Below, piece after piece: positions 7,368-15,076 of a stretch of 44,608 nt of DNA (position 1 is its first letter; the number at the start of each line of letters is the position of its first letter). A program made the translations under genes and the position numbers. Below the pieces are notes generated by a model that saw nothing but the letters and a program-made list of their open reading frames with translations, was not told the DNA's origin and did no database searches. This DNA is from JANPJV01 sp031425695 (GTDB lineage: Bacteria > Pseudomonadota > Gammaproteobacteria > Xanthomonadales > SZUA-5), in NCBI GenBank assembly GCA_031425695.1, contig JANPJV010000014.1, positions 1 through 44,608 of the forward strand, written 5' to 3'.

Positions 7368-8723
7368 ATGGCCGCACTGCCGGGCCCGACTGCACATCTG
7401 GCCGCAGCGGTCCTTGCCCTGCTCGCCTACATGCTCACCAGCCGTGCCGAGCGCGAACGCCGCGCGCCATCGGTGGCGATCGGCTGGGTGCTCGGCATGA
7501 TGTTCCTGCCCTACCTGGCCTTCCCGTTCTATTTCCTGTTCGGCCGCCGCAAGTTGATTCGCATGGTGCGTCACCCGTTGCCGCCACCCGTGGATGCGCA
7601 TTGGGCAGCGGTCTTGCTGGCCGGCTTTGGTATTCCGCCGCCCGCACCGGCCGTGGCCTGTCTCCACCGTGATGGTGCGCAGGCGCTGCTCGCGCTGTGG
7701 CGCACCATCGATAACGCGCAGGAGCGCCTGGACGTATGCAGCTATCTGCTCGGCCGTGATGCGTTTGCCGCCGAGCTCTGCATCCGCCTGGCCGAGCGCG
7801 CGCAGTCTGGAATCACGGTACGCGTGTTGCTCGATGCTTACGGCGCATGGCTCGGTGATCGCCAGATGTGGCAGCGCATGCGCATGGCCGGGGTTGAGCT
7901 GCGCATGTTTCGCCCGCTGTCGCTGCGCTACTCGGACGGCCCGCGCAACCTGCGCATGCACCGCAAACTGTGCATTGCCGATGGCCAGATTCTCTGGTCC
8001 GGCGGACGCAATTTTGCGGCCGAGTATTTTCTCGGCGACGATCGGCACGACCCCTGGATCGATCTCTCGTTCGACCTTGAAGGGGCCACGGCGGCCGATG
8101 CCGCGCATCAGTTCGAGGTCGACTGGTTGGTGGCACACGGCCGCACGCCCAGGCCGGTCACGCGCCGCGTCGAGCCCGATCCGCCCGGGCCGTTGACCCA
8201 GTACCTGCCAAGCGGACCGGACCAGGTCGAAGACACCTTGCGCGCGCTGCTGATCGAAGGCTGCTACCGCGCCGACCGCCGCATCATGGCGATCACGCCG
8301 TACCTGGTACCTGACGAGGGCGTGCTCACGGCACTGCGCCTGGCCGCGTGCCGCGGCGTGGCCGTGACCTTGTGCCTGCCGAAACGCTCCAACCACGTGC
8401 TCGCGGATTTCGCACGCAACCGCGCCCTGCGCGAGCTCGCCGGCGTCGGCGTAGAAATACGTCTGACGGGAACCATGCTGCACGCCAAGGCACTGGTCTT
8501 TGACGACACATTGGCACTGATCGGTTCCGCCAACCTCGACCCACGCAGCCTGCTGCTCAATCACGAAGCCATGACCCTGTTCTACGACCATACCCACGTC
8601 GAGTGGATCGCCGACTGGATCGCCGGCCACGCCGCAGTCGGCACGACTTTCGAAAACGCCAAGCCCAGCCTCGCCCGCGAAGTCGGAGAAGGGCTGCTGC
8701 TTACGGTGGCGTTTCAGCTTTGA
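7368..8723 (+). CDS. Cardiolipin synthase-like phospholipase D, membrane-anchored
   Basis: A 451-residue enzyme of the phospholipase D superfamily with two HKD motifs: H198-K200-D205 (in RMHRKLCIAD) and H372-K374-D379 (in MLHAKALVFD), the second followed by IGSANLD. Two N-terminal hydrophobic segments (about 8-22 and 36-58, FLPYLAFPFYFLFGRRK) match ClsA-type synthases, which join two phosphatidylglycerols into cardiolipin at the inner membrane. Start choice: the ATG at 7368 is 26 bases from the only good ribosome site, GGAGG at 7337-7341. The frame is open upstream, and an in-frame ATC at 7350 lies at ideal spacing, so a longer protein from a rare start is possible. A second HKD gene lies at 33408-34556. 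Substrate is inferred from the family. Confidence 0.88.
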   Translation: MAALPGPTAHLAAAVLALLAYMLTSRAERERRAPSVAIGWVLGMMFLPYLAFPFYFLFGRRKLIRMVRHPLPPPVDAHWAAVLLAGFGIPPPAPAVACLHRDGAQALLALWRTIDNAQERLDVCSYLLGRDAFAAELCIRLAERAQSGITVRVLLDAYGAWLGDRQMWQRMRMAGVELRMFRPLSLRYSDGPRNLRMHRKLCIADGQILWSGGRNFAAEYFLGDDRHDPWIDLSFDLEGATAADAAHQFEVDWLVAHGRTPRPVTRRVEPDPPGPLTQYLPSGPDQVEDTLRALLIEGCYRADRRIMAITPYLVPDEGVLTALRLAACRGVAVTLCLPKRSNHVLADFARNRALRELAGVGVEIRLTGTMLHAKALVFDDTLALIGSANLDPRSLLLNHEAMTLFYDHTHVEWIADWIAGHAAVGTTFENAKPSLAREVGEGLLLTVAFQL

Positions 8724-8737
8724 TTGGCGGCGCACAT

Positions 8738-8918
8738 GTAGCGTGGCACTGAGCGCGCGAAGCACATGATTTTGGCGCGCAAACGATCGCGCCAGCGCCG
8801 CGTATAGCTACGGAGCCCCAATCTGAAGCTCGCACAGAACGCTCCGTTTTGACACGCGGCGCTGGCGCGATCACCAGTTTCGCCGCGCCAAACAACGCGC
8901 CGCTCAGAACCACGCTAC
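8738..8918. repeat. Long imperfect inverted repeat between convergent genes
   Basis: Arms 8738-8803 and 8854-8918 begin GTAGCGTGG and meet at GCGCCAGCGCCGCGT / ACGCGGCGCTGGCGC, with about 50 bases of unique loop. The arms hold small mismatches and gaps. It fills the gap between the phospholipase D gene and a lipoprotein gene that face each other. It may work as a two-way terminator; no T-run is seen. The rest of the gap to 9000 shows nothing recognisable. Confidence 0.7.
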
Positions 8919-9000
8919 TTCAGACGACCCGCGCGCGGCGCGCGTTCTCAGCGGCGACGCGCTGGAGATAGCGCGCCGCCCTGGGCCCGCCGCGATCAGA

Positions 9001-9675
9001 TCAGCCGCCGAGCACCTCGGGGGCATAGTCTTCGGCGTGGATGCTGAAGGTGCCGACCTCGCTGAGCCAGGTCTGCATGACCCGCTCCGAGCCGGTGGCG
9101 ACTGAACCGTAGATCACGCCGCCCGGAATCGGGATCACATACGGAACCTGGCTGCGGATCCCAGCTGTTGAACTGTGGGCACCGCCGACACTGTCTGCGT
9201 CCGGCCGGAAAACCAGGTAGCGGATGTCGGAATCGGCCGCATTCATGAAGATGCTGCCCGTATAGCTCGAGCCTCGCCGGGTGAATTGGGAGAATGGGAC
9301 AGTGCGAACGAGCCGGCGTTCCTGGTCGAGCAGATCCACGGCCGCGGCAAATGCCGTTGAGGCACCCACAAACAGGCTGATGTGGATCTCCGAAGGGAGC
9401 TTCCCATCGGTTTGGAATACCGCAACCGGGACCGCGGTGCCATCGGCGGCGAGCAGGCAGCGTGCCAGGTTCTCAAACTTGAACAATGGCAGCTTCTGTT
9501 TCTTCTCGCCGAGCTTGCGGGGAATCGCGACGCTGTCGAGCGCCGAAATCTCACTGACGCAGGTGGAGCGATCCAGCTCCAGTCGGCGCGCTTCATGCAC
9601 CGACGGCCCGCTGGTCGCGCATCCGCCGAGCACGGCGGCCAGCGCCAGGACGAGCCCACGCATCGGGCTGCTCAT
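9001..9675 (-). CDS. Outer-envelope lipoprotein, family uncertain (MalM-like pattern)
   Basis: A 224-residue lipoprotein: basic N-terminus, hydrophobic run and lipobox LGGC with the modified cysteine at residue 19. Residue 20 is Ala and not Asp, which favours the outer membrane. The mature part has two more cysteines (C39 and C73). A later stretch, FSQFTRRGSSYTGSIFMN, then IRYLVFRPD, recalls the beta-sandwich of MalM-type periplasmic proteins, but the match is weak and seen by eye only. The start codon overlaps the stop of the upstream lipoprotein gene (ATGA), which implies translational coupling and a shared job. The function is not known. An alternative start four codons in (MRGLVL) would give a shorter signal peptide. 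Confidence 0.75.
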   Translation of the reverse strand: MSSPMRGLVLALAAVLGGCATSGPSVHEARRLELDRSTCVSEISALDSVAIPRKLGEKKQKLPLFKFENLARCLLAADGTAVPVAVFQTDGKLPSEIHISLFVGASTAFAAAVDLLDQERRLVRTVPFSQFTRRGSSYTGSIFMNAADSDIRYLVFRPDADSVGGAHSSTAGIRSQVPYVIPIPGGVIYGSVATGSERVMQTWLSEVGTFSIHAEDYAPEVLGG

Positions 9676-10406
9676 AATTGATTTGCCACCGCGCGCGCGG
9701 TTTCTTCGACGGCCAGACGCAACCCTTCGATCGTGCTCGCACCGGCAGCCTCGAGATCGTCGAAATCCGGATAGGCGTAGCGTCGGTCGGGTTCGAGGAT
9801 GATCGCCGTCTTGTTATTGGTCACGTTGTGGTAGAGGACCATGTCCGAAAAAAGCACGGTCTTGCCGTCCGCCGTCAGCAGTCGCACGCTCATGTTCATG
9901 GTTGGACGATACGGTTGTCCATCGCCGGCGCCTGCGGCAGCGAAACCGACAAACGTCAGGCCCAGATCGAGTTGAGCATCGGCGCCAGAAACCGGGGAAT
10001 ATTTCTTGCGCAATCCAAAGAGATCACGCTTGACTTTTTGCGTCTCGGTCCGTGCCGCATCGGGCCACACGAGCTCATAGCCGCGATCGAGCATGGCTGC
10101 TGAGAAACGCTCTCGAAACAGTGCCGAGTGGCTGAATCCGGCCTCGCTGACAGTTTTCTGCACCCAGTTTTCCTTGGAGTTCCGGTTGGCTTCTGCAATA
10201 GCCGCACCAATGAGCCCGAAGCTGTAGCCAGGATTATTGAAAATGAAGAGTTCGACGGGCTTCGGCGCCATCGGAAGGATCTGGATGCGTTTGACCGAGG
10301 CGTGCATTTCCCGGTTGTAGGCCTGCTGTTTGGGCACGGAAATGCAGGCGGCGAGCGACAAAAACGAAATTACGAGCAAGATGGCTCGGAGTAGCAGACG
10401 ATTCAT
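9672..10406 (-). CDS. Lipoprotein of unknown function, coupled to the next gene
   Basis: A 244-residue lipoprotein beginning MNRLLLRAILLVISFLSLAA with the lipobox cysteine at residue 21 (LAAC). The frame is open further upstream, but the ATG at 10406 is chosen because it gives a clean lipoprotein signal. The mature chain contains VKRIQILPM, NNPGYSFGLIGAAIAEA, a SFGLIG-type glycine stretch, and a C-terminal YAYPDFDDLEAAGASTIEGL. I recognise this as a recurring uncharacterised proteobacterial lipoprotein pattern without an assigned role. Its last bases overlap the start of the 9001-9675 gene by four bases, so the two form a coupled pair, probably partners in the periplasm or outer membrane. Confidence 0.78.
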   Translation of the reverse strand: MNRLLLRAILLVISFLSLAACISVPKQQAYNREMHASVKRIQILPMAPKPVELFIFNNPGYSFGLIGAAIAEANRNSKENWVQKTVSEAGFSHSALFRERFSAAMLDRGYELVWPDAARTETQKVKRDLFGLRKKYSPVSGADAQLDLGLTFVGFAAAGAGDGQPYRPTMNMSVRLLTADGKTVLFSDMVLYHNVTNNKTAIILEPDRRYAYPDFDDLEAAGASTIEGLRLAVEETARAVANQL

Positions 10407-10497
10407 TGGCGGGAGCTCAGGTCGGGTAGGGCTGAGCATAGAGTGTAGATTTAGTGAAAAGATTCCATGCGGTGAGATCGTGCAACTGCGTGCGGCA

Positions 10498-10555
10498 CGT
10501 AGCGCCCGATGGCCAGGGCGCAAATGCTGGCTCGACGCGGGCAACTTGACCTACG
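10498..10555. repeat. Half cloverleaf repeat that supplies a stop codon
   Basis: ACGTA then GCGCCC (10502-10507), a hairpin partner GGGCGC (10516-10521), and the closing strand AACTTGACCTACG (10543-10555) match one half of the cloverleaf family. The minus-strand stop codon of the aminotransferase gene (10551-10553) lies inside this closing strand, so the repeat defines the end of that protein. Confidence 0.6.
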
Positions 10556-12098
10556 CCAAAGCCGCGAACCACCCTTGGACGCGGTCCCCGATCGCATCAC
10601 CATCCAGGCGGTGGGTGAACTCGTTGTGGTGCTCGCAATAGCAGTAGTCGGCCGCCCATTCATGGTGTTTGGCGGCGAGCTCAGTAATGGCGGCAACGAT
10701 CAGATGTGCCTCGGCATCGGTCATGGTCGGATGCAGGGACAGGCGCACCCAGCCCGGCTTGTCAGTGAGCACGCCGAGATTGATCTTGTCGGTGATCGAC
10801 TTGGAGTGCTCGTGACTGACCTGCAGCAGGTAGTGGCCGTACGTGCCGGCGCAGGAACAGCCGCCGCGCACCTGGATGCCGAAGCGGTCATTCAGCAGGC
10901 GCACCGCGAGGTTGTAGTGCAGGCCTTCTATGTAGAAAGAGATCAGCCCGAGTCGCTCGGGTTGGCTGGCGGCCAGGATGTGCAGGCCGCGGATGGCTTT
11001 GAGGCCTGGCCAGACGATCTCCATCAACTCGTGCTCGCGCGCCAGGATGCGCTCGACGCGCATCGCGTCCTTGAGCTCGATGCAGAGGGCGACACGGATC
11101 GCCTGCATGAAGCCGGGCGTGCCACCGTCCTCACGCGACTCGATGTCATCGACGTACTTGTGCTGGCCCCAGGGATTGGTCCAGTCGACCGTGCCGCCGC
11201 CCGGATTGTCCGGCACGCGATTGCGGTAGAGCAGCTTGTTGAAGATCAGCACGCCACTGCTCCCCGGGCCGCCGAGGAACTTGTGCGGCGAGAAGAAGAC
11301 CGCATCGAGATAAGCATCCGGCCGTCCCGGCGGATGCATGTCGATCTCGATGTACGGGGCGCTGCAGGCGAAGTCGACGAAAATCAGTCCGCCGGCGAGA
11401 TGCATGCGCTCGGCAATCTCGTGGTACGGGGTGAACAAGCCAGTGACGTTCGAGCACGAGGTCACGCTGGCGATCTTGAGCGGCCGGTCGCGGTATTCCT
11501 CGAGCAAGAGGTCGAGTTGCGCCAGGTCGACCAGGCCATCGGCACCGGGCGGAATCACGCGCACCTCGCACAGGGTCTCCAGCCAGGAGGTCTGGTTGGA
11601 GTGGTGCTCCATGTGCGAGACGAACACGACCGGGCGCTGGCAGGCCTTCGGGCAGACGCCGGCGTGGTAGTTCTCGTGGACGCGAAGGCCAAGGATGCGC
11701 TGGAATTTGTTGACCACGCCGGTCATGCCGGCGCCGTAGCAGATGATCGCGTCGTCGGCATTCGCGCCGACGTGGCGTTTGATGCGCTTCAGCGCCTCGT
11801 GATAGGCGCGCGTCATGGTCGAGCCGGTCACCGAGGTCTCGGTGTGGGTGTTGCCGACGAAGGGCGCAATCTCGCGTTGGATCAGCGACTCGATCGGGTT
11901 GTAGATCCGCCCGCTGGCAATCCAATCCGCGTACACGATGCGCTGCGTGCCGTACGGCGTCTCGAAGGTCTGGTCGATGCCGGCAATGTTGCGGCGGAAG
12001 GGCTCGAACCAGACTTCCAGCGACACCGATGCGGCACCCACATCCTCGACCACAGGCTGCCCGCCCGTACACCCCGCGCCTGCCTTGATGATCTCCAT
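10551..12098 (-). CDS. Class V aminotransferase, cysteine desulfurase/selenocysteine lyase-like
   Basis: A 515-residue PLP enzyme of fold type I. Landmarks are the conserved SHMEHHSN (161-168), VDFACSAPYI around the cofactor-binding Asp, SPHKFLGGPGSSG with the Schiff-base lysine K273, and RGGCSCAGTYGH with two candidate nucleophile cysteines (C414, C416) where desulfurases and selenocysteine lyases carry theirs. It is longer than SufS or IscS (about 400), with extra N-terminal and C-terminal parts, the latter carrying CYCEHHNEF. The frame remains open to 12209, but that extension lies in an inverted repeat and is unlikely to be coding, so the ATG at 12098 is preferred. No suf or isc genes are near, so it may serve a special sulphur or amino-acid lyase role. 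The substrate is open. Confidence 0.85.
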   Translation of the reverse strand: MEIIKAGAGCTGGQPVVEDVGAASVSLEVWFEPFRRNIAGIDQTFETPYGTQRIVYADWIASGRIYNPIESLIQREIAPFVGNTHTETSVTGSTMTRAYHEALKRIKRHVGANADDAIICYGAGMTGVVNKFQRILGLRVHENYHAGVCPKACQRPVVFVSHMEHHSNQTSWLETLCEVRVIPPGADGLVDLAQLDLLLEEYRDRPLKIASVTSCSNVTGLFTPYHEIAERMHLAGGLIFVDFACSAPYIEIDMHPPGRPDAYLDAVFFSPHKFLGGPGSSGVLIFNKLLYRNRVPDNPGGGTVDWTNPWGQHKYVDDIESREDGGTPGFMQAIRVALCIELKDAMRVERILAREHELMEIVWPGLKAIRGLHILAASQPERLGLISFYIEGLHYNLAVRLLNDRFGIQVRGGCSCAGTYGHYLLQVSHEHSKSITDKINLGVLTDKPGWVRLSLHPTMTDAEAHLIVAAITELAAKHHEWAADYCYCEHHNEFTHRLDGDAIGDRVQGWFAALA

Positions 12099-12156
12099 CC
12101 CACACCCACCGCATTTGTCGTGGTGCGGATGATACTGCCGGACTGGGGGAGAAGCA

Positions 12157-12335
12157 GAGCAAAGCCTTCTTACACAAAAAGCACAAAATAAAGCGGACAC
12201 AAAATGCACATAAAAAGCTTTTGTGTCGGTGGCGCACGGTGCTCCCTCGGCAACGCGCAGCCCATAACCAAGACGCTCTTTATGTGCATTTTGTGTCCGC
12301 TTCTCTTTGTGCTTCTTGTGTCGAATGGCTTTGCT
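12157..12335. repeat. Large inverted repeat of the TTTGTGTCCGC family
   Basis: Within it, 12172-12214 and 12279-12321 are reverse complements at about 40 of 43 positions (ACACAAAAAGCACAAAATAA and onward). Pairing continues outward through AGCAAAGCC / GGCTTTGCT. About 64 bases of unrelated loop lie between. It fills the whole gap between the DUF885 and aminotransferase genes and stops one base short of the DUF885 stop codon. AT content is well above the neighbouring genes. Confidence 0.85.
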
Positions 12336-12336
12336 C

Positions 12337-14091
12337 TTACGGATCCCGACCCTCGGCGATGAACGCCTCGATTTCGTCCTCGAGGACGGGGAGGGGCACT
12401 GAGCCCAAGGCCAGGATGCGGTCGTGGAAGGCGCGCAAGTCGAAAGCGGGGCCGAGGGCTTTGGTGGCGCGGGTGCGCAGGTCGCGGATGAGCAGTTCGC
12501 CCCATTTGTAGCTGAGCGCCTGGCCTGGCCAGGAGATGTAGCGGTCGATTTCGGTTTCGACCTCGTGTTCGGATAGCGCCGTGTTGTCCCGCAGGTAGGC
12601 GACGGCCTGTTCGCGGGTCCAGCCCCTGTGGTGGACGCCGGTGTCGATCACCAGCCGGCACGCCCGCCACATTTCATAGGTCAGGCGCCCGAATTGCTCG
12701 TACGGCGTGCGGTAGATGCCCATCTCGATGCCGAGGTGTTCGGCATAGAGTGCCCAGCCTTCACCGAATGCAGAGATGTAGCTATGGCGGCGGAATGGCG
12801 GCTGCTCGCCCTGTTCGGCCGCGAGCGCGTTCTGCAGATGATGGCCGGGTACGGCCTCGTGCAGGGTTAACGCCGGCAACGTGTACAGCGGACGGCTTTC
12901 GAGTTGCCAGGTGTTGACCCAGTAATAGCCGGGCTCGCGACTGCCGGTGGCGGGCGGTGAATAGCGCCCACCGGTGTAGAACGGCGCAATCGCAGCGGGC
13001 ACGGGTGCAATGCCGAAAGGCAGTCGCGGCAACAAATTGAAGTATTTGGGCAGCTGCGCATCGACGCGCTTGGCGACATCGGCCGCGCGCATCAGCAGCT
13101 CTTCGGCATCGCGCGCGTAGAAGCGCTTGTCGGTGCGCAGGTACTTCAGGAACTCCGCGAAGCTGCCCTTGAAGCCACTGTCCTTGATGACGGTGTCCAT
13201 CTCTGCACGGATGCGTGCGACTTCGGCGAGACCCCGTGCGTGGATCGCGTCCGGATCGAGCTTGACGGTCACGAAGTCTTCGATCTGGCGCGCATAGAAG
13301 GCCTTGCCACCCGGCATTGCCGTGGCGGCGAGGGTGCGCCTCGCGCCCGGGATATAGGTTTCGCGCATGAAGCGCAGCAACTTGGCATACGCCGGCGTAA
13401 TTTTCGTTTTGAGCGTCGCTGCTGCCTCTCGGCGCAGTTCGGCCCGGGCAGCTTCCGGAACCGTTGCGGGAAAACGTGCGAACGGCTCGTAGAACACGCT
13501 GTCTTCCGGGCGCGCGAGCTGCGCATGCGGGCGCAACGCCGCGTCCCGGCCAACGAGTACGATCTGGGGCACGCTGACACCAGTTTTCAGCCCGGTCGTC
13601 AGCAGGGCGATGTGCTCATCGAAATACACCGGAATGGCGCGCAAGCGCGCCAGGTAATTGCGGTAATCGCGCTCGGTCTCGAATGGGTGCGCGCGCGGCA
13701 ACTGGGCAAGCTCGCCGTAGAACGACGAGTCGCTGTTCAGTGGCAGCAGATAGCTCTTGACCTCGATACCGCCGATGTTCGATGCGATCTGGGCGGCGTA
13801 GATCGCGTGGTTAACGCGCTCCCGCGGTGACAGCTCCGCTGGGTCGATCTTGCCGAGATCCGCCGCGATCTCGCGCCAGTACGCGAGGCGCCGCTGCTGC
13901 GTGGTCTCGTCGACCGAACCGAGGCGGTCGTCGTGGTCGTGCACGCCGGCGCTGGTCGCGGACATCGGGAACTCGGCCATGCGCCACGCCCACTCACGTT
14001 CGTGCAGGGCGCGAAAACGGGCGTCGGCACTCTCGGCATGGACCCCGGTGCAGGAAAGGCACAGCAACAGCATGAGACCGATGGCTCGCAA
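12337..14091 (-). CDS. DUF885 family metallopeptidase-like exported protein
   Basis: A 584-residue DUF885 protein. A hydrophobic N-terminus ending in GVHA (about residue 19) is a probable Sec signal peptide. The two hallmark motifs are HEAVPGHH (411-418), a stretched zinc-type histidine motif, and GEGWALYAE (443-451), the likely third ligand region, in the order seen in M32-like carboxypeptidases. Members act as periplasmic or surface peptidases or carboxypeptidases where tested; the substrate here is unknown. The start at 14091 is a TTG with GGAG eight bases upstream; an ATG at 14073 would still leave a signal peptide. It is divergent from the DUF5329 gene across a 101-base gap. Confidence 0.88.
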   Translation of the reverse strand: MRAIGLMLLLCLSCTGVHAESADARFRALHEREWAWRMAEFPMSATSAGVHDHDDRLGSVDETTQQRRLAYWREIAADLGKIDPAELSPRERVNHAIYAAQIASNIGGIEVKSYLLPLNSDSSFYGELAQLPRAHPFETERDYRNYLARLRAIPVYFDEHIALLTTGLKTGVSVPQIVLVGRDAALRPHAQLARPEDSVFYEPFARFPATVPEAARAELRREAAATLKTKITPAYAKLLRFMRETYIPGARRTLAATAMPGGKAFYARQIEDFVTVKLDPDAIHARGLAEVARIRAEMDTVIKDSGFKGSFAEFLKYLRTDKRFYARDAEELLMRAADVAKRVDAQLPKYFNLLPRLPFGIAPVPAAIAPFYTGGRYSPPATGSREPGYYWVNTWQLESRPLYTLPALTLHEAVPGHHLQNALAAEQGEQPPFRRHSYISAFGEGWALYAEHLGIEMGIYRTPYEQFGRLTYEMWRACRLVIDTGVHHRGWTREQAVAYLRDNTALSEHEVETEIDRYISWPGQALSYKWGELLIRDLRTRATKALGPAFDLRAFHDRILALGSVPLPVLEDEIEAFIAEGRDP

Positions 14092-14192
14092 GTCGTGCGC
14101 TCCAATTCGCGGGCCGCGACTTTAGCAGGCGTCGCGTCAAGCTGACGGCCGCGGATCTATCATGTCTAACGATCGCAAATCGGAGTGACCGC

Positions 14193-14900
14193 ATGAACCG
14201 ACTGCTTGCGCTGCTTGCGCTGCTCCTGGCCGGCCTCGGCGGACCGGCTCCTGCCGCCAGCGCCCGCACGCCGATCGCAACTGCGCCCGCGCACTCGCTG
14301 ACGCTCCATCAACGCACCACGCAATCACTGCCGGGTACCAACGACCTGCTGCTCACCATCGGCGACATCACCGCAGGGCAGACGCTGGTCTCGCTCGAAT
14401 GGCGTGACGGCGAGCGCGTACTCGGCCCGCGCTCGCTGCGGGCCTTCGAGGCGGTCGAGATCGAGGTCACTGGCCAACGCTGGCTGTTGACACTCGAGCA
14501 GCTGCACAACGAATTGGTCGGCGATGACTGGGCCGAGTTTTCGCTCAGCCGCGCGGAGGTCCCAAGCCTGTTGCCCGCCGCCGCGCCCGACATGAAATCC
14601 GTGAGCGCCGCCCGGGAAATCGAAGCCCTGATCGCGGCAGTCGAGAATCAAACCGGGGCCATCTTCATCCGCAACGGCGGCGAGCACAGTGCCGCCGACG
14701 CCGCCAATCACCTCCGCCGCAAACTCCGTGGTGCCGGCTCCCGCATCAAGACCGCCGAACAATTCATCGACCACCTCGCCAGCAAGTCCTCTTCCACCGG
14801 CAACCCGTACGCGTTGCGGCTTGCCAACGGCAAGACCGTCGACGCGGGCGAGTGGTTCAGGGCGAAGTTGGCAGAGATTCGTGGCCGGCGCGGGGTCTGA
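14193..14900 (+). CDS. DUF5329 family exported protein with N-terminal extension
   Basis: A 235-residue protein with a clear signal peptide (MNRLLALLALLLAGLGGPAP to about residue 22). The C-terminal half, from about residue 140 (EIEALIAAVENQTGAIFIRN, then GGEHSAADAANHLRRKL, KTAEQFIDHLAS, and a terminal AGEWFRAKLAEI), matches the DUF5329 pattern. The usual cysteine just before FIRNG is replaced by Ala here. About 110 residues of beta-rich sequence precede this domain and are not part of the usual family; I do not recognise them. A GGAG lies seven bases before the ATG. The function of DUF5329 is unknown; an envelope role is likely because of the signal peptide. Confidence 0.75.
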   Translation: MNRLLALLALLLAGLGGPAPAASARTPIATAPAHSLTLHQRTTQSLPGTNDLLLTIGDITAGQTLVSLEWRDGERVLGPRSLRAFEAVEIEVTGQRWLLTLEQLHNELVGDDWAEFSLSRAEVPSLLPAAAPDMKSVSAAREIEALIAAVENQTGAIFIRNGGEHSAADAANHLRRKLRGAGSRIKTAEQFIDHLASKSSSTGNPYALRLANGKTVDAGEWFRAKLAEIRGRRGV

Positions 14901-14920
14901 TTGGAAACGAAAGCTATTTA

Positions 14921-15043
14921 TCCACAGATTTCGCAGATTTGCGCAGATTAAAAGCGGGAGAAGCGATTTGGTCTAGTGTCCAGTGCCGCCACCCTGCGGC
15001 TTTGGCTCGCTCTTAATCTGCGTAAATCTGCGAAATCTGTGGA
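14921..15043. repeat. Inverted repeat of the ATCTGTGGAT family
   Basis: 14921-14951 (TCCACAGATTTCGCAGATTT and onward) and 15013-15043 are reverse complements at 30 of 31 positions, with 61 bases between. It lies between the converging DUF5329 and GGDEF genes. Related copies are at 34615-34734 and 43033-43136, with single arms near 24904 and 33271. Confidence 0.9.
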
Positions 15044-15076
15044 TGGGCTGCTATTGCTCTCATTGCGAACATCAGA

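Noticed and set aside
8701..8913. A 70-codon frame in the gap after the phospholipase D gene
   Set aside because: It lies entirely within the long inverted repeat and has no start signal.
10509..12191. A plus-strand frame opposite the aminotransferase gene
   Set aside because: It has no recognisable domain and runs through repeat sequence at both ends.
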